Source of the DNA: Pannonibacter anstelovis
GTDB lineage: Bacteria; Pseudomonadota; Alphaproteobacteria; Rhizobiales; Stappiaceae
Assembly: GCF_036881715.1 (NCBI RefSeq)
Contig: NZ_JBAKBF010000005.1
Location: 1 to 64,000 of the forward strand
Direction: 5' to 3'
Length of the DNA: 64,000 nucleotides
The notes beneath the pieces are model-generated. The model searched no databases and was not told the origin of the DNA. It saw nothing but the letters and a program-made list of their open reading frames with translations. A program made the position numbers and the translations under genes. Positions 31,896-39,705 of the stretch are shown here, piece by piece (position 1 is the stretch's first letter; each line of letters starts with the position of its first letter).

Positions 31896-34219
31896 GGCTG
31901 GCCCGTCCCGTCGCTTCCGATACCACCTGCACTGGCTGTCTGGCCAATGGCTGCAAGTGCGTCGCCGATTTGTGTGATCACAGCCAGCGAGCGGCTGTTG
32001 AGAATACGCGGCTGGCTGCTGGTGCCGGCCACCTCCGGTCTGGCAGCCAGCTGCTTGGCCGGCTTGATCTTGGCGGCATCGACGCCGGGTATGGGCTGGA
32101 TTTCGATGCCTTCATGGGCATAGGCCATGAAGCGCTGCCAGATCATGGCCGGAAGCGTGCCGCCGGTAACGTTGTTTGTGCCGGAGAAATCGTCATTACC
32201 CACCCAGACGGCAGCGGTGAAGTTGCCGGTGTAGCCGACAAACCAGGCATCGCGGTAGGCCGAGGTGGTGCCGGTCTTGCCCGCTGCCACAACGCCGTCC
32301 AGCAGGGCGCGCCTTCCGGTGCCGCGCTCCACCACGTTGACGAGAATGTCATTCATTTCGAAGACCTTCTCCTCCGGCAGAATGCGCTGGGGCGCGGGCT
32401 CATGACGGGAGCGGTCATAAAGAACAGTGCCCTCAGAGTTGCGCACGTCCAGAATAGTGTAGGGCGTTGCCTTATAGCCGCCGTTGGCGAACACCGAATA
32501 GCCTGCCGCCATGTCGATGACAGAGACATCCGAAGAGCCGAGCGCCAGCGATGTTGAATTCTGCAGCTCATGACTGATGCCCATCAGATAGGACATCTCG
32601 ATGATCTTAGGGCGGCCGATGGCAATGGAGAGGCGGACCGGAATGGTGTTGATCGACCGGGTGAGGGCTTCCTTCAGCGTGATCGGGCCGGCGTAACCGC
32701 GTGAATAGTTGCGCGGGCTCCAGTTTCCGATGGAAACAGGGGCATCCGGAACGATGCTGTCCTTGGAATAGCCATTCATGAAGGCTGTCATGTAGACGAA
32801 AGGCTTGAAAGAGGAGCCAGGCTGGCGAAGAGCGTCCACGGCGCGGTTGAACTGGCTGGCACCATAGTCCCTGCCGCCAACCATGGCCCGAACGGCTCCG
32901 TCGGGCACCAAGGCGACAATGGCTGCCTCGCGGGCGCGGCGTTCTTCCGAGAATTGGCGCATGATCGCATCGACGGACTGCTCAGCCTCCCTTTGCAGCG
33001 CCGGGTCGAGCGTGGTGCGGACGGTGACGATTCGGTCTCTCGCCAGCGCTGGATGGCGGCGCGCAAGGCGCTTGACCTCGTTGAAGGCCCAGTCAAGGTA
33101 GAAGTCAGGCGCCTGATCCTGCGACCGGTCTACGGCAACAGCAGGATTGCGGCGCGCGCCGATGACCTGGCCCTCGGTCATGAAGCCCGCCTGCACCATG
33201 TTGCTCAGCACCTCGTTGGCGCGGGCGCGGGCAGCGGGCAGGTTGATGTGCGGGGCATATTTTGTCGGGGCCTTGTAAAGGCCTGCCAGCATGGCGGCCT
33301 CGGCAAGCGTCAGCTCCCGGACATTCTTGCGGAAATAGAACTCGGAGGCCGCCGTGACGCCAAACACACCGCCACCCATGTAGGCGCGGTCCAGGTAAAG
33401 TTTCAAGATTTCGCGCTTGGAGAGGTTGGCTTCAAGCCAGAAGGCGAGGAAGGCCTCCTTGATCTTGCGCTCCAGGGTCCGCTCGTTTGAGAGGAAGAGG
33501 TTTTTCGCAAGCTGCTGGGTGAGCGAGGAACCGCCCTGCACGACGGTGCGGGCACGCAGATTCTCCACCATGGCGCGGGAGGTGCCCAGCACATCAATAC
33601 CGAAATGCTCGAAGAACCGGCGGTCCTCGGTCGCAAGTGTCGCCTTGATCAGGATATCCGGGATCTCATCGAGAGGGACCGTGTCATTGAGAACGATGCC
33701 GCGCCGGCCCACTTCCTTGCCGAAGCGGTCGAGGAAGGTGACGGCGAAGTCGTCCGTCGTGCGCCAGTCCGCCACGCGTGTCGCCTCAAAGGCAGGCTGG
33801 GCGAAGGTGAGCAGGATGATGAAGCCGAGAAGGCCGAAAGTGAAACCATCCGACCCGAGTTCTGCCATACCGCGCCAGAGGCCGCGAGCCCGGAAACGGC
33901 GCAGAAACCTCGAATAGGCATCCCAGCTATCCGTGATGATCTGCCAGCTGCGCCACAGAGCTGTATCCAGCCAGGCGTCAAGGGACATGAGAATGGCGGG
34001 CAGAGACCGGTATGGCCGGGTCGCGAAAGGCTGCCTGGGGGGCTCTTCAGGAGGCGATTGGACCGCAGGCGGGACGGTTTCTGACGGTGCGTGTATTCCA
34101 GCGGCCGCCGCATCCTGCTGGCCAGCCTCCGCCGCTGCAGCCTCAGAAGAGCTGCTTACTTCCGGTTCGCTGCCGTTCTCCGGCGGGCTTCCGTTGCCGT
34201 TGTGCTGGTCCGACGTCAC
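31892..34219 (-). CDS. Penicillin-binding protein 1, bifunctional transglycosylase/transpeptidase
   Basis: 775 residues. A disordered acidic/proline-rich cytoplasmic start of ~70 residues, a membrane anchor near 125-145 (FTFGLLGFIILLTFAQPAF), a GT51 transglycosylase domain (EDRRFFEHFGID holding the catalytic Glu, QGGSSLTQQLAKNL, KREILKLYLDRAYMG) and a transpeptidase domain with SSFK, SIN and KTGT motifs. It polymerises and cross-links peptidoglycan in the periplasm. Start codon GTG. First gene of an operon with the DUF1214 and DUF1254 genes. A class A PBP of the 1A/1C kind, which one is not settled by sequence alone. Confidence 0.92.
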   Translation of the reverse strand: MTSDQHNGNGSPPENGSEPEVSSSSEAAAAEAGQQDAAAAGIHAPSETVPPAVQSPPEEPPRQPFATRPYRSLPAILMSLDAWLDTALWRSWQIITDSWDAYSRFLRRFRARGLWRGMAELGSDGFTFGLLGFIILLTFAQPAFEATRVADWRTTDDFAVTFLDRFGKEVGRRGIVLNDTVPLDEIPDILIKATLATEDRRFFEHFGIDVLGTSRAMVENLRARTVVQGGSSLTQQLAKNLFLSNERTLERKIKEAFLAFWLEANLSKREILKLYLDRAYMGGGVFGVTAASEFYFRKNVRELTLAEAAMLAGLYKAPTKYAPHINLPAARARANEVLSNMVQAGFMTEGQVIGARRNPAVAVDRSQDQAPDFYLDWAFNEVKRLARRHPALARDRIVTVRTTLDPALQREAEQSVDAIMRQFSEERRAREAAIVALVPDGAVRAMVGGRDYGASQFNRAVDALRQPGSSFKPFVYMTAFMNGYSKDSIVPDAPVSIGNWSPRNYSRGYAGPITLKEALTRSINTIPVRLSIAIGRPKIIEMSYLMGISHELQNSTSLALGSSDVSVIDMAAGYSVFANGGYKATPYTILDVRNSEGTVLYDRSRHEPAPQRILPEEKVFEMNDILVNVVERGTGRRALLDGVVAAGKTGTTSAYRDAWFVGYTGNFTAAVWVGNDDFSGTNNVTGGTLPAMIWQRFMAYAHEGIEIQPIPGVDAAKIKPAKQLAARPEVAGTSSQPRILNSRSLAVITQIGDALAAIGQTASAGGIGSDGTGQP

Positions 34220-34264
34220 CGCAAGCTACCTGTGCCCTGCAGATGGTGATAAGGAGACTATCGA

Positions 34265-34816
34265 GTGACATACCCTGTCCCGCAAGGGAAGCCGAAAGCG
34301 AACATGAAATCAATGACCGAAGCGGAAAACCCCGGAAATGCGCCCTTCTGGAAAACAAAAACTCTGGAGGAAATGACGCAGACCGAATGGGAATCGCTGT
34401 GCGACGGCTGTGCCCGCTGCTGCCTCAACAAGCTGGAGGACTGGGATACAGGCGCAATTGTCTGGACAGATGTGGCTTGCGAGCTTCTGGACGGCACGAC
34501 CTGCCGCTGCCGCGACTATGCGAACCGGACGGACACCGTGCCTGATTGCATCCAGCTGACCCCGGCTGAAGTGCGGACGCTGACATGGCTGCCGCCAACC
34601 TGCGCCTATCGCCTGGTGCGGGACGGAGAGGATCTTGCCTGGTGGCACCCGCTGGTCTCCGGCACACCGGAGACCGTGCATCTTGCGGGCATCTCGGTTT
34701 CCGGCCGTACGGTGACGGAAGTGGGGATCGAGATCGAGGATTACGAGAACCATGTGGTTAGCTGGCCGGAGGAATGGCCAGAAGAGGCGCTGGAAAAGCC
34801 CTCACAAGAAGCCTGA
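34265..34816 (+). CDS. YcgN family cysteine cluster protein (UPF0260)
   Basis: 183 residues. Cysteine pattern LCDGCARCCLNKLED, then TCRCRDYANR and PDCIQLTP, typical of the UPF0260/YcgN zinc- or iron-binding family of unknown function. FWKTKTLEEMTQTEWESLCDGC is highly characteristic. The GTG start at 34265 has AAGGAG 10 bases upstream; in-frame ATGs at 34304 and 34313 are alternatives. Divergent from the PBP gene, 45 bases apart. Confidence 0.9.
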   Translation: MTYPVPQGKPKANMKSMTEAENPGNAPFWKTKTLEEMTQTEWESLCDGCARCCLNKLEDWDTGAIVWTDVACELLDGTTCRCRDYANRTDTVPDCIQLTPAEVRTLTWLPPTCAYRLVRDGEDLAWWHPLVSGTPETVHLAGISVSGRTVTEVGIEIEDYENHVVSWPEEWPEEALEKPSQEA

Positions 34817-34823
34817 GGGATGC

Positions 34824-34862
34824 TGCCGGGCGGCGCGTTGATACGCCGTCCGGCAAGTCTTG
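34824..34862. terminator. Bidirectional terminator-like hairpin
   Basis: 12-bp stem with one wobble (TGCCGGGCGGCG / CGCCGTCCGGCA), 8-nt loop, between the convergent YcgN and esterase genes. The T content after it is modest (AGTCTTGTC). Confidence 0.65.
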
Positions 34863-35480
34863 TCAGAGATGAGTGCCTGCGAAGGTGGCAAGCGCCTGGA
34901 CTTCGCCCTGACGCAGCTCGTGGCCGCCATCGTGCCACACCAGTTCCACAGCTGCCCTCTGGTCCGTGAACCAGTCTGCCAGCGACTGGGTGAGAGGCGC
35001 GGGGCAGATGGGGTCATGGCGGCCAGCGGTGATCAAGACCGGCAGGCCGGAGAGGGCTGCGTTTTCCTTCGGGGTGAAGGGAATGAGCGGATGCAGCAGC
35101 GCGATGGCGCTGAACAGATCCGGCCGCAGGAATGCAACGCTCGCCAGAATGTTGGCGCCGTTGGAATAGCCATAAGCAAAGACTTTCGACGGTGCGAGAC
35201 GCGCCGTCTGATCCGCGATGAAGGCTGCCATCTGGTCCGTGCGGGCTGCGAGGTCCGCCATGTCGTAGACGCCTTCGCCGGTGCGGCGGAAGAAGCGCAG
35301 GGCGCCGCCTTCCGAGACATCGCCTCTGGGGTTGAGGAGGGCCGCCTCAGGGAAAAGCTCCGCCGAAAGCCCGGCAAACTGGTGCTCATCCCCGCCCGTG
35401 CCATGAAAGGCGAGGACGAGGGGGGCAGGCGCCCCGCCGGGGGCGAGGCGCTCATAGGTGGTGAACGACGGCTTGGTCAT
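34863..35480 (-). CDS. Alpha/beta hydrolase, phospholipase/carboxylesterase family (MhqD-like)
   Basis: 205 residues. Alpha/beta hydrolase with oxyanion strand LVLAFHGTGGDEHQF, nucleophile Ser in YGYSNGANI, Asp in AGRHDPICP and His in HDGGHELRQG. It starts one base after the stop of the ring-cleaving dioxygenase gene upstream, the same pairing as Bacillus mhqO-mhqD, which protects against hydroquinones and catechols. Probably hydrolyses the ring-opened product or a conjugate; the exact substrate is not known even in Bacillus. A longer upstream frame is a shadow of the dioxygenase gene. Confidence 0.87.
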   Translation of the reverse strand: MTKPSFTTYERLAPGGAPAPLVLAFHGTGGDEHQFAGLSAELFPEAALLNPRGDVSEGGALRFFRRTGEGVYDMADLAARTDQMAAFIADQTARLAPSKVFAYGYSNGANILASVAFLRPDLFSAIALLHPLIPFTPKENAALSGLPVLITAGRHDPICPAPLTQSLADWFTDQRAAVELVWHDGGHELRQGEVQALATFAGTHL

Positions 35481-35481
35481 G

Positions 35482-36414
35482 TCAGCCCTCCAGTGAAACC
35501 AGGTGCTTCTCCAGATAGGGGCGCAGATGCGCATGCTGGCTGGGAAGTTTGAGTGCTTCGCCCAGATGGGCGGTGTCCTCATCCCGGTTGAAGCCCGGCT
35601 CGTTGGTGGCGATCTCGAACAGTACGCCGCCAGGCGTGCGGAAGTAGATGGCATAGAAGTAGTCGCGGTCGATCACTGGCGTGACCTGATAGCCTGTGTC
35701 CATGAGAGCCTTGCGGACCTCGAGCTGGGCAGCCCGGTCTTCCACCGCGAAGGCGATGTGGTGGACGGAGCCCGCACCGGACACGGCCGGCGCAATCGAG
35801 GGCATGGTTTCCACGTCAATGACATGGGCACCATTGCCGCCCGGCACCACGAAGCGCTTTACGCCATCACCGGCTTCTGCCAGCTCATAGCCCATGAATC
35901 CAAGCAGCTCCGCCGTGGCGCCATCATCGCGAAGGCGCAGGCTGGTGGAGTGGAAGCCGCGGATGGCCGCATCTTCCGGGACGCCGCCTGCAGTCCAGGG
36001 CGCGCGGATGTCTCCGTCCACTTCAACGAGCGCGAAGGCGTCGTTGTCGGGGCCAAAGAAATGCAGCCGCTTCTGGCCGAAGGCGCTGTCTTCCAGCAGT
36101 CCGGCCGCCCCGGCGCCGGAAAGCCGCTCCTGCCAGAAACCGAGCGAACCCTTCGGGACAGAGAAGAGCGTGGTCCCGACCTCGCCCGTGCCGGGACGGC
36201 CCTGACGGGCATCCGGGAAGGGGAAGTAGGTCATCACCGTGCCGGCGGAACCGGTCTCGTCACCGTAGTAGAGGTGATAGACATCGGGGGCGTCGAAGTT
36301 GACAGTCTTCTTCACGCGGCGCAGGCCGAGCACGCGGGTGAAGAACGCATTGTTAGCCACGGCATCGTCAGCGATGGATGTGACATGGTGCAGGCCCTTG
36401 ATCTGCGTGATCAT
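35482..36414 (-). CDS. Ring-cleaving dioxygenase, VOC superfamily (MhqO-like)
   Basis: 310 residues with two vicinal-oxygen-chelate modules. Metal ligands are visible as GLHHVTSIADD (His), GSVHHIAFAVED (His) and GGVLFEIATNEPGF (Glu). Closest described relatives are B. subtilis MhqA, MhqE and MhqO, induced by methylhydroquinone and thought to open aromatic rings. First gene of a two-gene operon with the hydrolase. An inverted repeat lies about 100 bases upstream. With the qorB/qorR pair at 8.4-9.9 kb it forms a second quinone-related locus in this window. Confidence 0.88.
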   Translation of the reverse strand: MITQIKGLHHVTSIADDAVANNAFFTRVLGLRRVKKTVNFDAPDVYHLYYGDETGSAGTVMTYFPFPDARQGRPGTGEVGTTLFSVPKGSLGFWQERLSGAGAAGLLEDSAFGQKRLHFFGPDNDAFALVEVDGDIRAPWTAGGVPEDAAIRGFHSTSLRLRDDGATAELLGFMGYELAEAGDGVKRFVVPGGNGAHVIDVETMPSIAPAVSGAGSVHHIAFAVEDRAAQLEVRKALMDTGYQVTPVIDRDYFYAIYFRTPGGVLFEIATNEPGFNRDEDTAHLGEALKLPSQHAHLRPYLEKHLVSLEG

Positions 36415-36514
36415 TTTTTATCTCCTGATCTGGCGCGGCGAAGCGGCGCCTTCGTTCTGGAGTGAAGATAGGCTTGCACGGACAATCTGATTAGCCAGCC
36501 CAGACTTCGACTTA

Positions 36515-36533
36515 TGTTCACGATATGTGAACA
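36515..36533. promoter_or_regulatory. Operator-like inverted repeat upstream of the mhqO-like gene
   Basis: TGTTCAC-N5-GTGAACA, a perfect 7-bp repeat with spacing that puts the arms about one helical turn apart. It suits a MarR-, TetR- or PadR-type dimer. An outer pair GCCCAG / CTGGGC around it could alternatively fold as an RNA hairpin ending the DUF3833 transcript, although no T run follows. No regulator gene is adjacent. Confidence 0.5.
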
Positions 36534-36550
36534 GACTGGGCAATCCGGCT

Positions 36551-37102
36551 TTACTTTGTGAATGTCAGATCGACAGTTCCGACGGTGATCCCATATTTCA
36601 TGACCGTTGCGGTGTTGCGGACGGTGCGCGGGCCGGTCTGCGTGAGGGTGTCGTAGAAGCGCAGAGCGACGCTGCCGTCCTTCAAGGGCACGTCGACCGG
36701 ATAGGTGAAGACGAGGCTGTCGCCCTGGTAGCCGATATTGACCGGTGTCAGCACATCGGAACGCTGCCCGATGTAGCGGTCTTCGGCGACTTTCTGGAAA
36801 AACCAGATCTTGGTGTCCTTTTCACCGTCGTCGTAAACGAAGTCCTCACGCAGGCGGAGGGTGAAAGTCTTTGGATCCCAGGTGCCAGTCAGTTTCACCG
36901 AGAACTCACGCCGGACGCCTGCAATCTTGCTTTCAAAGACGCCGCGGGCGGAGGTTGCTCCGCGGAAGTAATCCTCAAGAACGAGCCTTTGACTTGCGGT
37001 TGCGTAATTAGAGAATGTTAATGTCAAAGATAATAGTGTAAAAATCATTATGAATGAATGGTATAATGATTTGGAACGTTCTGAGCTCAGACTTGTTTTC
37101 AT
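36551..37102 (-). CDS. DUF3833 family protein, exported
   Basis: 183 residues. N-terminal hydrophobic segment (FIMIFTLLSLTLTFSNYATA) as signal peptide, then a lipocalin-like beta-rich domain: LVLEDYFRGATSARGVFESKIAGVRREFSVKLTGTWD and DFVYDDGEKDTKIWFFQKV are typical of DUF3833. Function unknown. The 5' third of the gene and the DNA upstream are markedly more A/T-rich than the surroundings and continue into the next, divergent gene. Confidence 0.82.
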   Translation of the reverse strand: MKTSLSSERSKSLYHSFIMIFTLLSLTLTFSNYATASQRLVLEDYFRGATSARGVFESKIAGVRREFSVKLTGTWDPKTFTLRLREDFVYDDGEKDTKIWFFQKVAEDRYIGQRSDVLTPVNIGYQGDSLVFTYPVDVPLKDGSVALRFYDTLTQTGPRTVRNTATVMKYGITVGTVDLTFTK

Positions 37103-37315
37103 TGGTGGTCCTCCTGCTATCCTGCTTTACGTTCGGACTTAGCCCTTGGATCGCGAAATTTTGGGTTTTTTTGGAGGTAAAGTAGTTCTACTAACGTCAT
37201 TGTGTATGCTGTTCAGGGGTTCGTTAAGTTTTTAGGAGGAATTTCGCATCACACACCCGCTTCTGCAACTGGTCCGGGAGCTGCAGTTGATTGACAGTCT
37301 ATTAAGGTGCTCGTG

Positions 37316-38791
37316 ATGCTCAGGCATATCTCGCTTTCCAAGTCCAAGCTTGACGCGATCAGTCGTTCGCAAGCGATTATCGAGTTTGACCCTGAGGGGC
37401 GGATCGTGTCGGCAAACCAGAATTTTCTGGATGTCATGGGATATAAGTTGTCTGAGATCATTGGGAAGCACCACAGCCTGTTCGTTCCTGCTGAGGAGGT
37501 GAGTACGGCTTCCTATAGAGAGTTCTGGCGGGATCTAGCGGCTGGAAAATGGTCGTCGCGGGAATTCCGGCGCATTGCAAAGGGCGGCCGCGATGTTTGG
37601 ATCCAAGCCTCTTATAATCCCATTGTCAGGCGTGGTGGCCGCGTGACCGGTATCATCAAACTGGCGACAGACATCACTGCAGCGAAACGTGCATCGCTTG
37701 AGGTGAAAAGCAAGATTGCTGCTATTGATTTGTCTAGTGCGATAATAGATTTCGATCCAGACGGAAATATCATTCACGCTAACGAGAATTTCTTGAAGAC
37801 TGTTGGATATAGGCTTGAAGAGATCAAGGGGCGGCATCACAGTATGTTTATGCCAGCTGATGCGGTTGCTAGTCGTGACTATCAGGAATTCTGGATGAAT
37901 TTGCGGCGCGGTCAGTACCAAACTGGTGATTTTCATCGCATTGGAAAAGGGGGGCAAGATGTCTTTATCTCCGCCAGCTATAATCCAATCCTAGATGATC
38001 GAGGGCGCGTCGTTAAGATTATCAAGTTTGCCATGGATCAGACGGCCCTCGTTCTTCAGAGAAGGGCGCGCGCAGAGCTGCAACAGAAAATTGCTGATCG
38101 AATGATCAGTGTCTCTGGGGACGTGAATGCTGCCGATAGGCAGATACAACAGGCTAATGCCGCATTGGCGACGACATTAGAAAAGTCTGAGATAGTCTCT
38201 GCTGCTTCGGCAGAACTTGTTGGGTCTATCTCCCAAATTAGTCACGAAGTGAACATGGCCAGTGGGATCTCCGCCAAAGCGGCTGAAGAGGCGGCACATT
38301 CACGGCAGATCATGGAAGAACTAAATGCCAATTCGCAGAAGATCGGCGAGGTGCTGGAACTGATCGAAGCGATTGCCGGTCAGACCAACCTTCTCGCTCT
38401 CAACGCCACTATTGAGGCGGCGCGCGCTGGCGAGGCAGGCAAGGGCTTCGCGGTGGTGGCCTCGGAAGTGAAGAACCTCGCGTCCCAGACCAGCAAGGCG
38501 ACGGAGGATATTGCAGCGCAGATTGCCTCGGTGCAAAGCTCCGCAGACCGTGCGGGGCAAACGATCGGCTCCATTCTAGAAACGATCGAGAGCATACGTG
38601 CGATTTCCTCCACAATAGCTGCGGCCGTGGAAGAGCAGACGTCGGTGACCCGGGACATCTCGCACAACATGCAGGCGGCCTCGACGGGCGTGCAATCGAT
38701 CTCATCCAGCATGGCTGATATCAGTAATGCTTCGAGCCGGATCGCAAAGGCGACGTCCGAAGTGCAGGAAATGTCGCGCCGGATTGCCTGA
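37316..38791 (+). CDS. Cytoplasmic methyl-accepting chemotaxis protein with tandem PAS domains (BdlA-like layout)
   Basis: 491 residues, no membrane segment or HAMP domain. Two PAS domains in tandem (about 10-125 and 132-247) are recent duplicates of each other: FDPEGRIVSANQNFLDVMGY versus FDPDGNIIHANENFLKTVGY, and KHHSLFVPAE versus RHHSMFMPAD. Then comes the signalling domain, with the conserved tip QTNLLALNATIEAARAGEAG near 355. PAS-PAS-MCP without membrane parts is the layout of Pseudomonas BdlA and energy- or oxygen-sensing receptors; the ligand is unknown. ATG 37316 is preferred (AAGG upstream) over GTG 37307. The PAS part uses A/T-rich codons while the tip and following part (from about 38335) return to normal GC, suggesting recombination. 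Confidence 0.9.
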   Translation: MLRHISLSKSKLDAISRSQAIIEFDPEGRIVSANQNFLDVMGYKLSEIIGKHHSLFVPAEEVSTASYREFWRDLAAGKWSSREFRRIAKGGRDVWIQASYNPIVRRGGRVTGIIKLATDITAAKRASLEVKSKIAAIDLSSAIIDFDPDGNIIHANENFLKTVGYRLEEIKGRHHSMFMPADAVASRDYQEFWMNLRRGQYQTGDFHRIGKGGQDVFISASYNPILDDRGRVVKIIKFAMDQTALVLQRRARAELQQKIADRMISVSGDVNAADRQIQQANAALATTLEKSEIVSAASAELVGSISQISHEVNMASGISAKAAEEAAHSRQIMEELNANSQKIGEVLELIEAIAGQTNLLALNATIEAARAGEAGKGFAVVASEVKNLASQTSKATEDIAAQIASVQSSADRAGQTIGSILETIESIRAISSTIAAAVEEQTSVTRDISHNMQAASTGVQSISSSMADISNASSRIAKATSEVQEMSRRIA

Positions 38792-38804
38792 GGCGGAGCG
38801 GCTG

Positions 38805-38838
38805 GAAACCGGCCCGAATCTGGGCCGGTTTCTTGTTG
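38805..38838 (+). terminator. Intrinsic terminator after the PAS chemotaxis receptor
   Basis: 11-bp perfect stem GAAACCGGCCC / GGGCCGGTTTC, 6-nt loop, followed by TTGTTG. It isolates the GTA region from the receptor gene. Confidence 0.85.
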
Positions 38839-38860
38839 CAGAAAAATAGGAAAATAATCC

Positions 38861-38889
38861 TTGACACCCGCACGGTGTTTGGGTATGGT
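38861..38889 (+). promoter_or_regulatory. Sigma70-like promoter ahead of the GTA cluster
   Basis: Perfect -35 TTGACA, 17-bp spacer, -10 TATGGT. This is the best promoter-like sequence I found in the window. It lies 22 bases after the receptor terminator and about 250 bases before the first GTA gene; transcription would start near 38896. Confidence 0.75.
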
Positions 38890-38895
38890 TTTGTC

Positions 38896-39030
38896 ATGAT
38901 CCGAAAAGTGCGGCTGCGGCGCGCATCTGGTTCCGGCGACAGTTTATGCTGATACGGACCGGTGAGGGAAAGAATTCGGATGACGATTTTGGCGGGCGCC
39001 AGCGAGGGCTGGTTGGCCCGCTTTTTGTTT
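38896..39030 (+). ncRNA. Predicted ~130-nt leader RNA or small RNA upstream of the GTA cluster
   Basis: Bounded by the promoter at 38861-38889 and an intrinsic terminator at 38992-39026. It contains two tiny frames: 18 codons from ATG 38896 (leaderless position, MIRKVRLRRASGSG...) and 20 codons from ATG 38980 with GAGGG upstream (MTILAGASEGW...), the second running through the terminator hairpin and stopping at 39042. That arrangement fits either an attenuator with a leader peptide controlling the GTA genes or a free-standing small RNA. No known RNA family is recognised. Confidence 0.5.
38992..39026 (+). terminator. Intrinsic terminator between GTA promoter and first GTA gene
   Basis: Outer stem GCGGGC / GCCCGC, inner stem CCAGC-GAGG-GCTGG, then five T and TTTGTTT-like continuation. 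It lies inside the presumed leader, so it would stop most transcripts before the GTA genes unless antiterminated. A second hairpin CCTGCGCC / GGCGCAGG follows at 39060-39088. Confidence 0.8.
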
Positions 39031-39141
39031 GAGCTGGAATGAACCCAGGCAGGCGATGGCCTGCGCCGGCTGGCGAGACTGGCGCAGGCGGTTTGCCTGT
39101 GAGCGCTGCGCGCGCGTTTTGAACACTCCGGAGACGGCGGG

Positions 39142-39705
39142 ATGACAGGGGATGCAACGGCGGATGGGCCGGGCAGGGACGGGAAACGTGTGCCTGCAGC
39201 GCGCAAGGCTACACGCAGCCGCAAGGCGGCAGTTTCTGCAGCTGAGGCAGGTGGAGAAGCCCTGAAAGCCGAGGCGGTGCCCAAAGCGCCGGTGCGGCGC
39301 AGGCGGACGGCGAAGGGCGCGGCGGAGACTGCGGTGCCTTCGCTGGATGCGGCGGCTTTTGCGGCGGCGGGGCCTGAGGCGCGCGGCTTGATGGTGGTCC
39401 GGCTCTACCGGGCCTTCGAGGCGCAGGTGGCGCAACTGGAAGAGCGGCTGGCGGGACTGGCCAAGGGCGAGCTGAAGCTGACCGAGATGGATCAGGGGGC
39501 CAAGACACTGGCGAGCCTGGCCCGGACGCTCGACACGCTGCTGGAATTGCACAGGGACCAGAGCGGGGAAGCGGATGAAACAGGCGATCCCGAACAGATG
39601 CGCGAGGAACTTGCGCGCCGCCTTGGCAGCTTGCTGGACGGCAGGGCAGACCGGCACGGCGCTGGACAGCCTGACACCGGCGGAGATGGCGTTTCTACTG
39701 CATGA
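39142..39705 (+). CDS. GTA gp1, small terminase-like protein (TerS)
   Basis: 187 residues. The N-terminal ~75 residues are basic, Ala/Lys/Arg-rich and probably disordered; the rest is helical (GPEARGLMVVRLYRAFEAQVAQLEERLAGLAKGELKLTEMDQGAKTLASLARTLDTLLELHRDQ), a pattern typical of GTA gp1 proteins. In RcGTA gp1 serves as a small terminase without sequence-specific DNA binding, in keeping with random packaging. Its 3' end overlaps the terL start by 131 bases. Confidence 0.75.
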   Translation: MTGDATADGPGRDGKRVPAARKATRSRKAAVSAAEAGGEALKAEAVPKAPVRRRRTAKGAAETAVPSLDAAAFAAAGPEARGLMVVRLYRAFEAQVAQLEERLAGLAKGELKLTEMDQGAKTLASLARTLDTLLELHRDQSGEADETGDPEQMREELARRLGSLLDGRADRHGAGQPDTGGDGVSTA

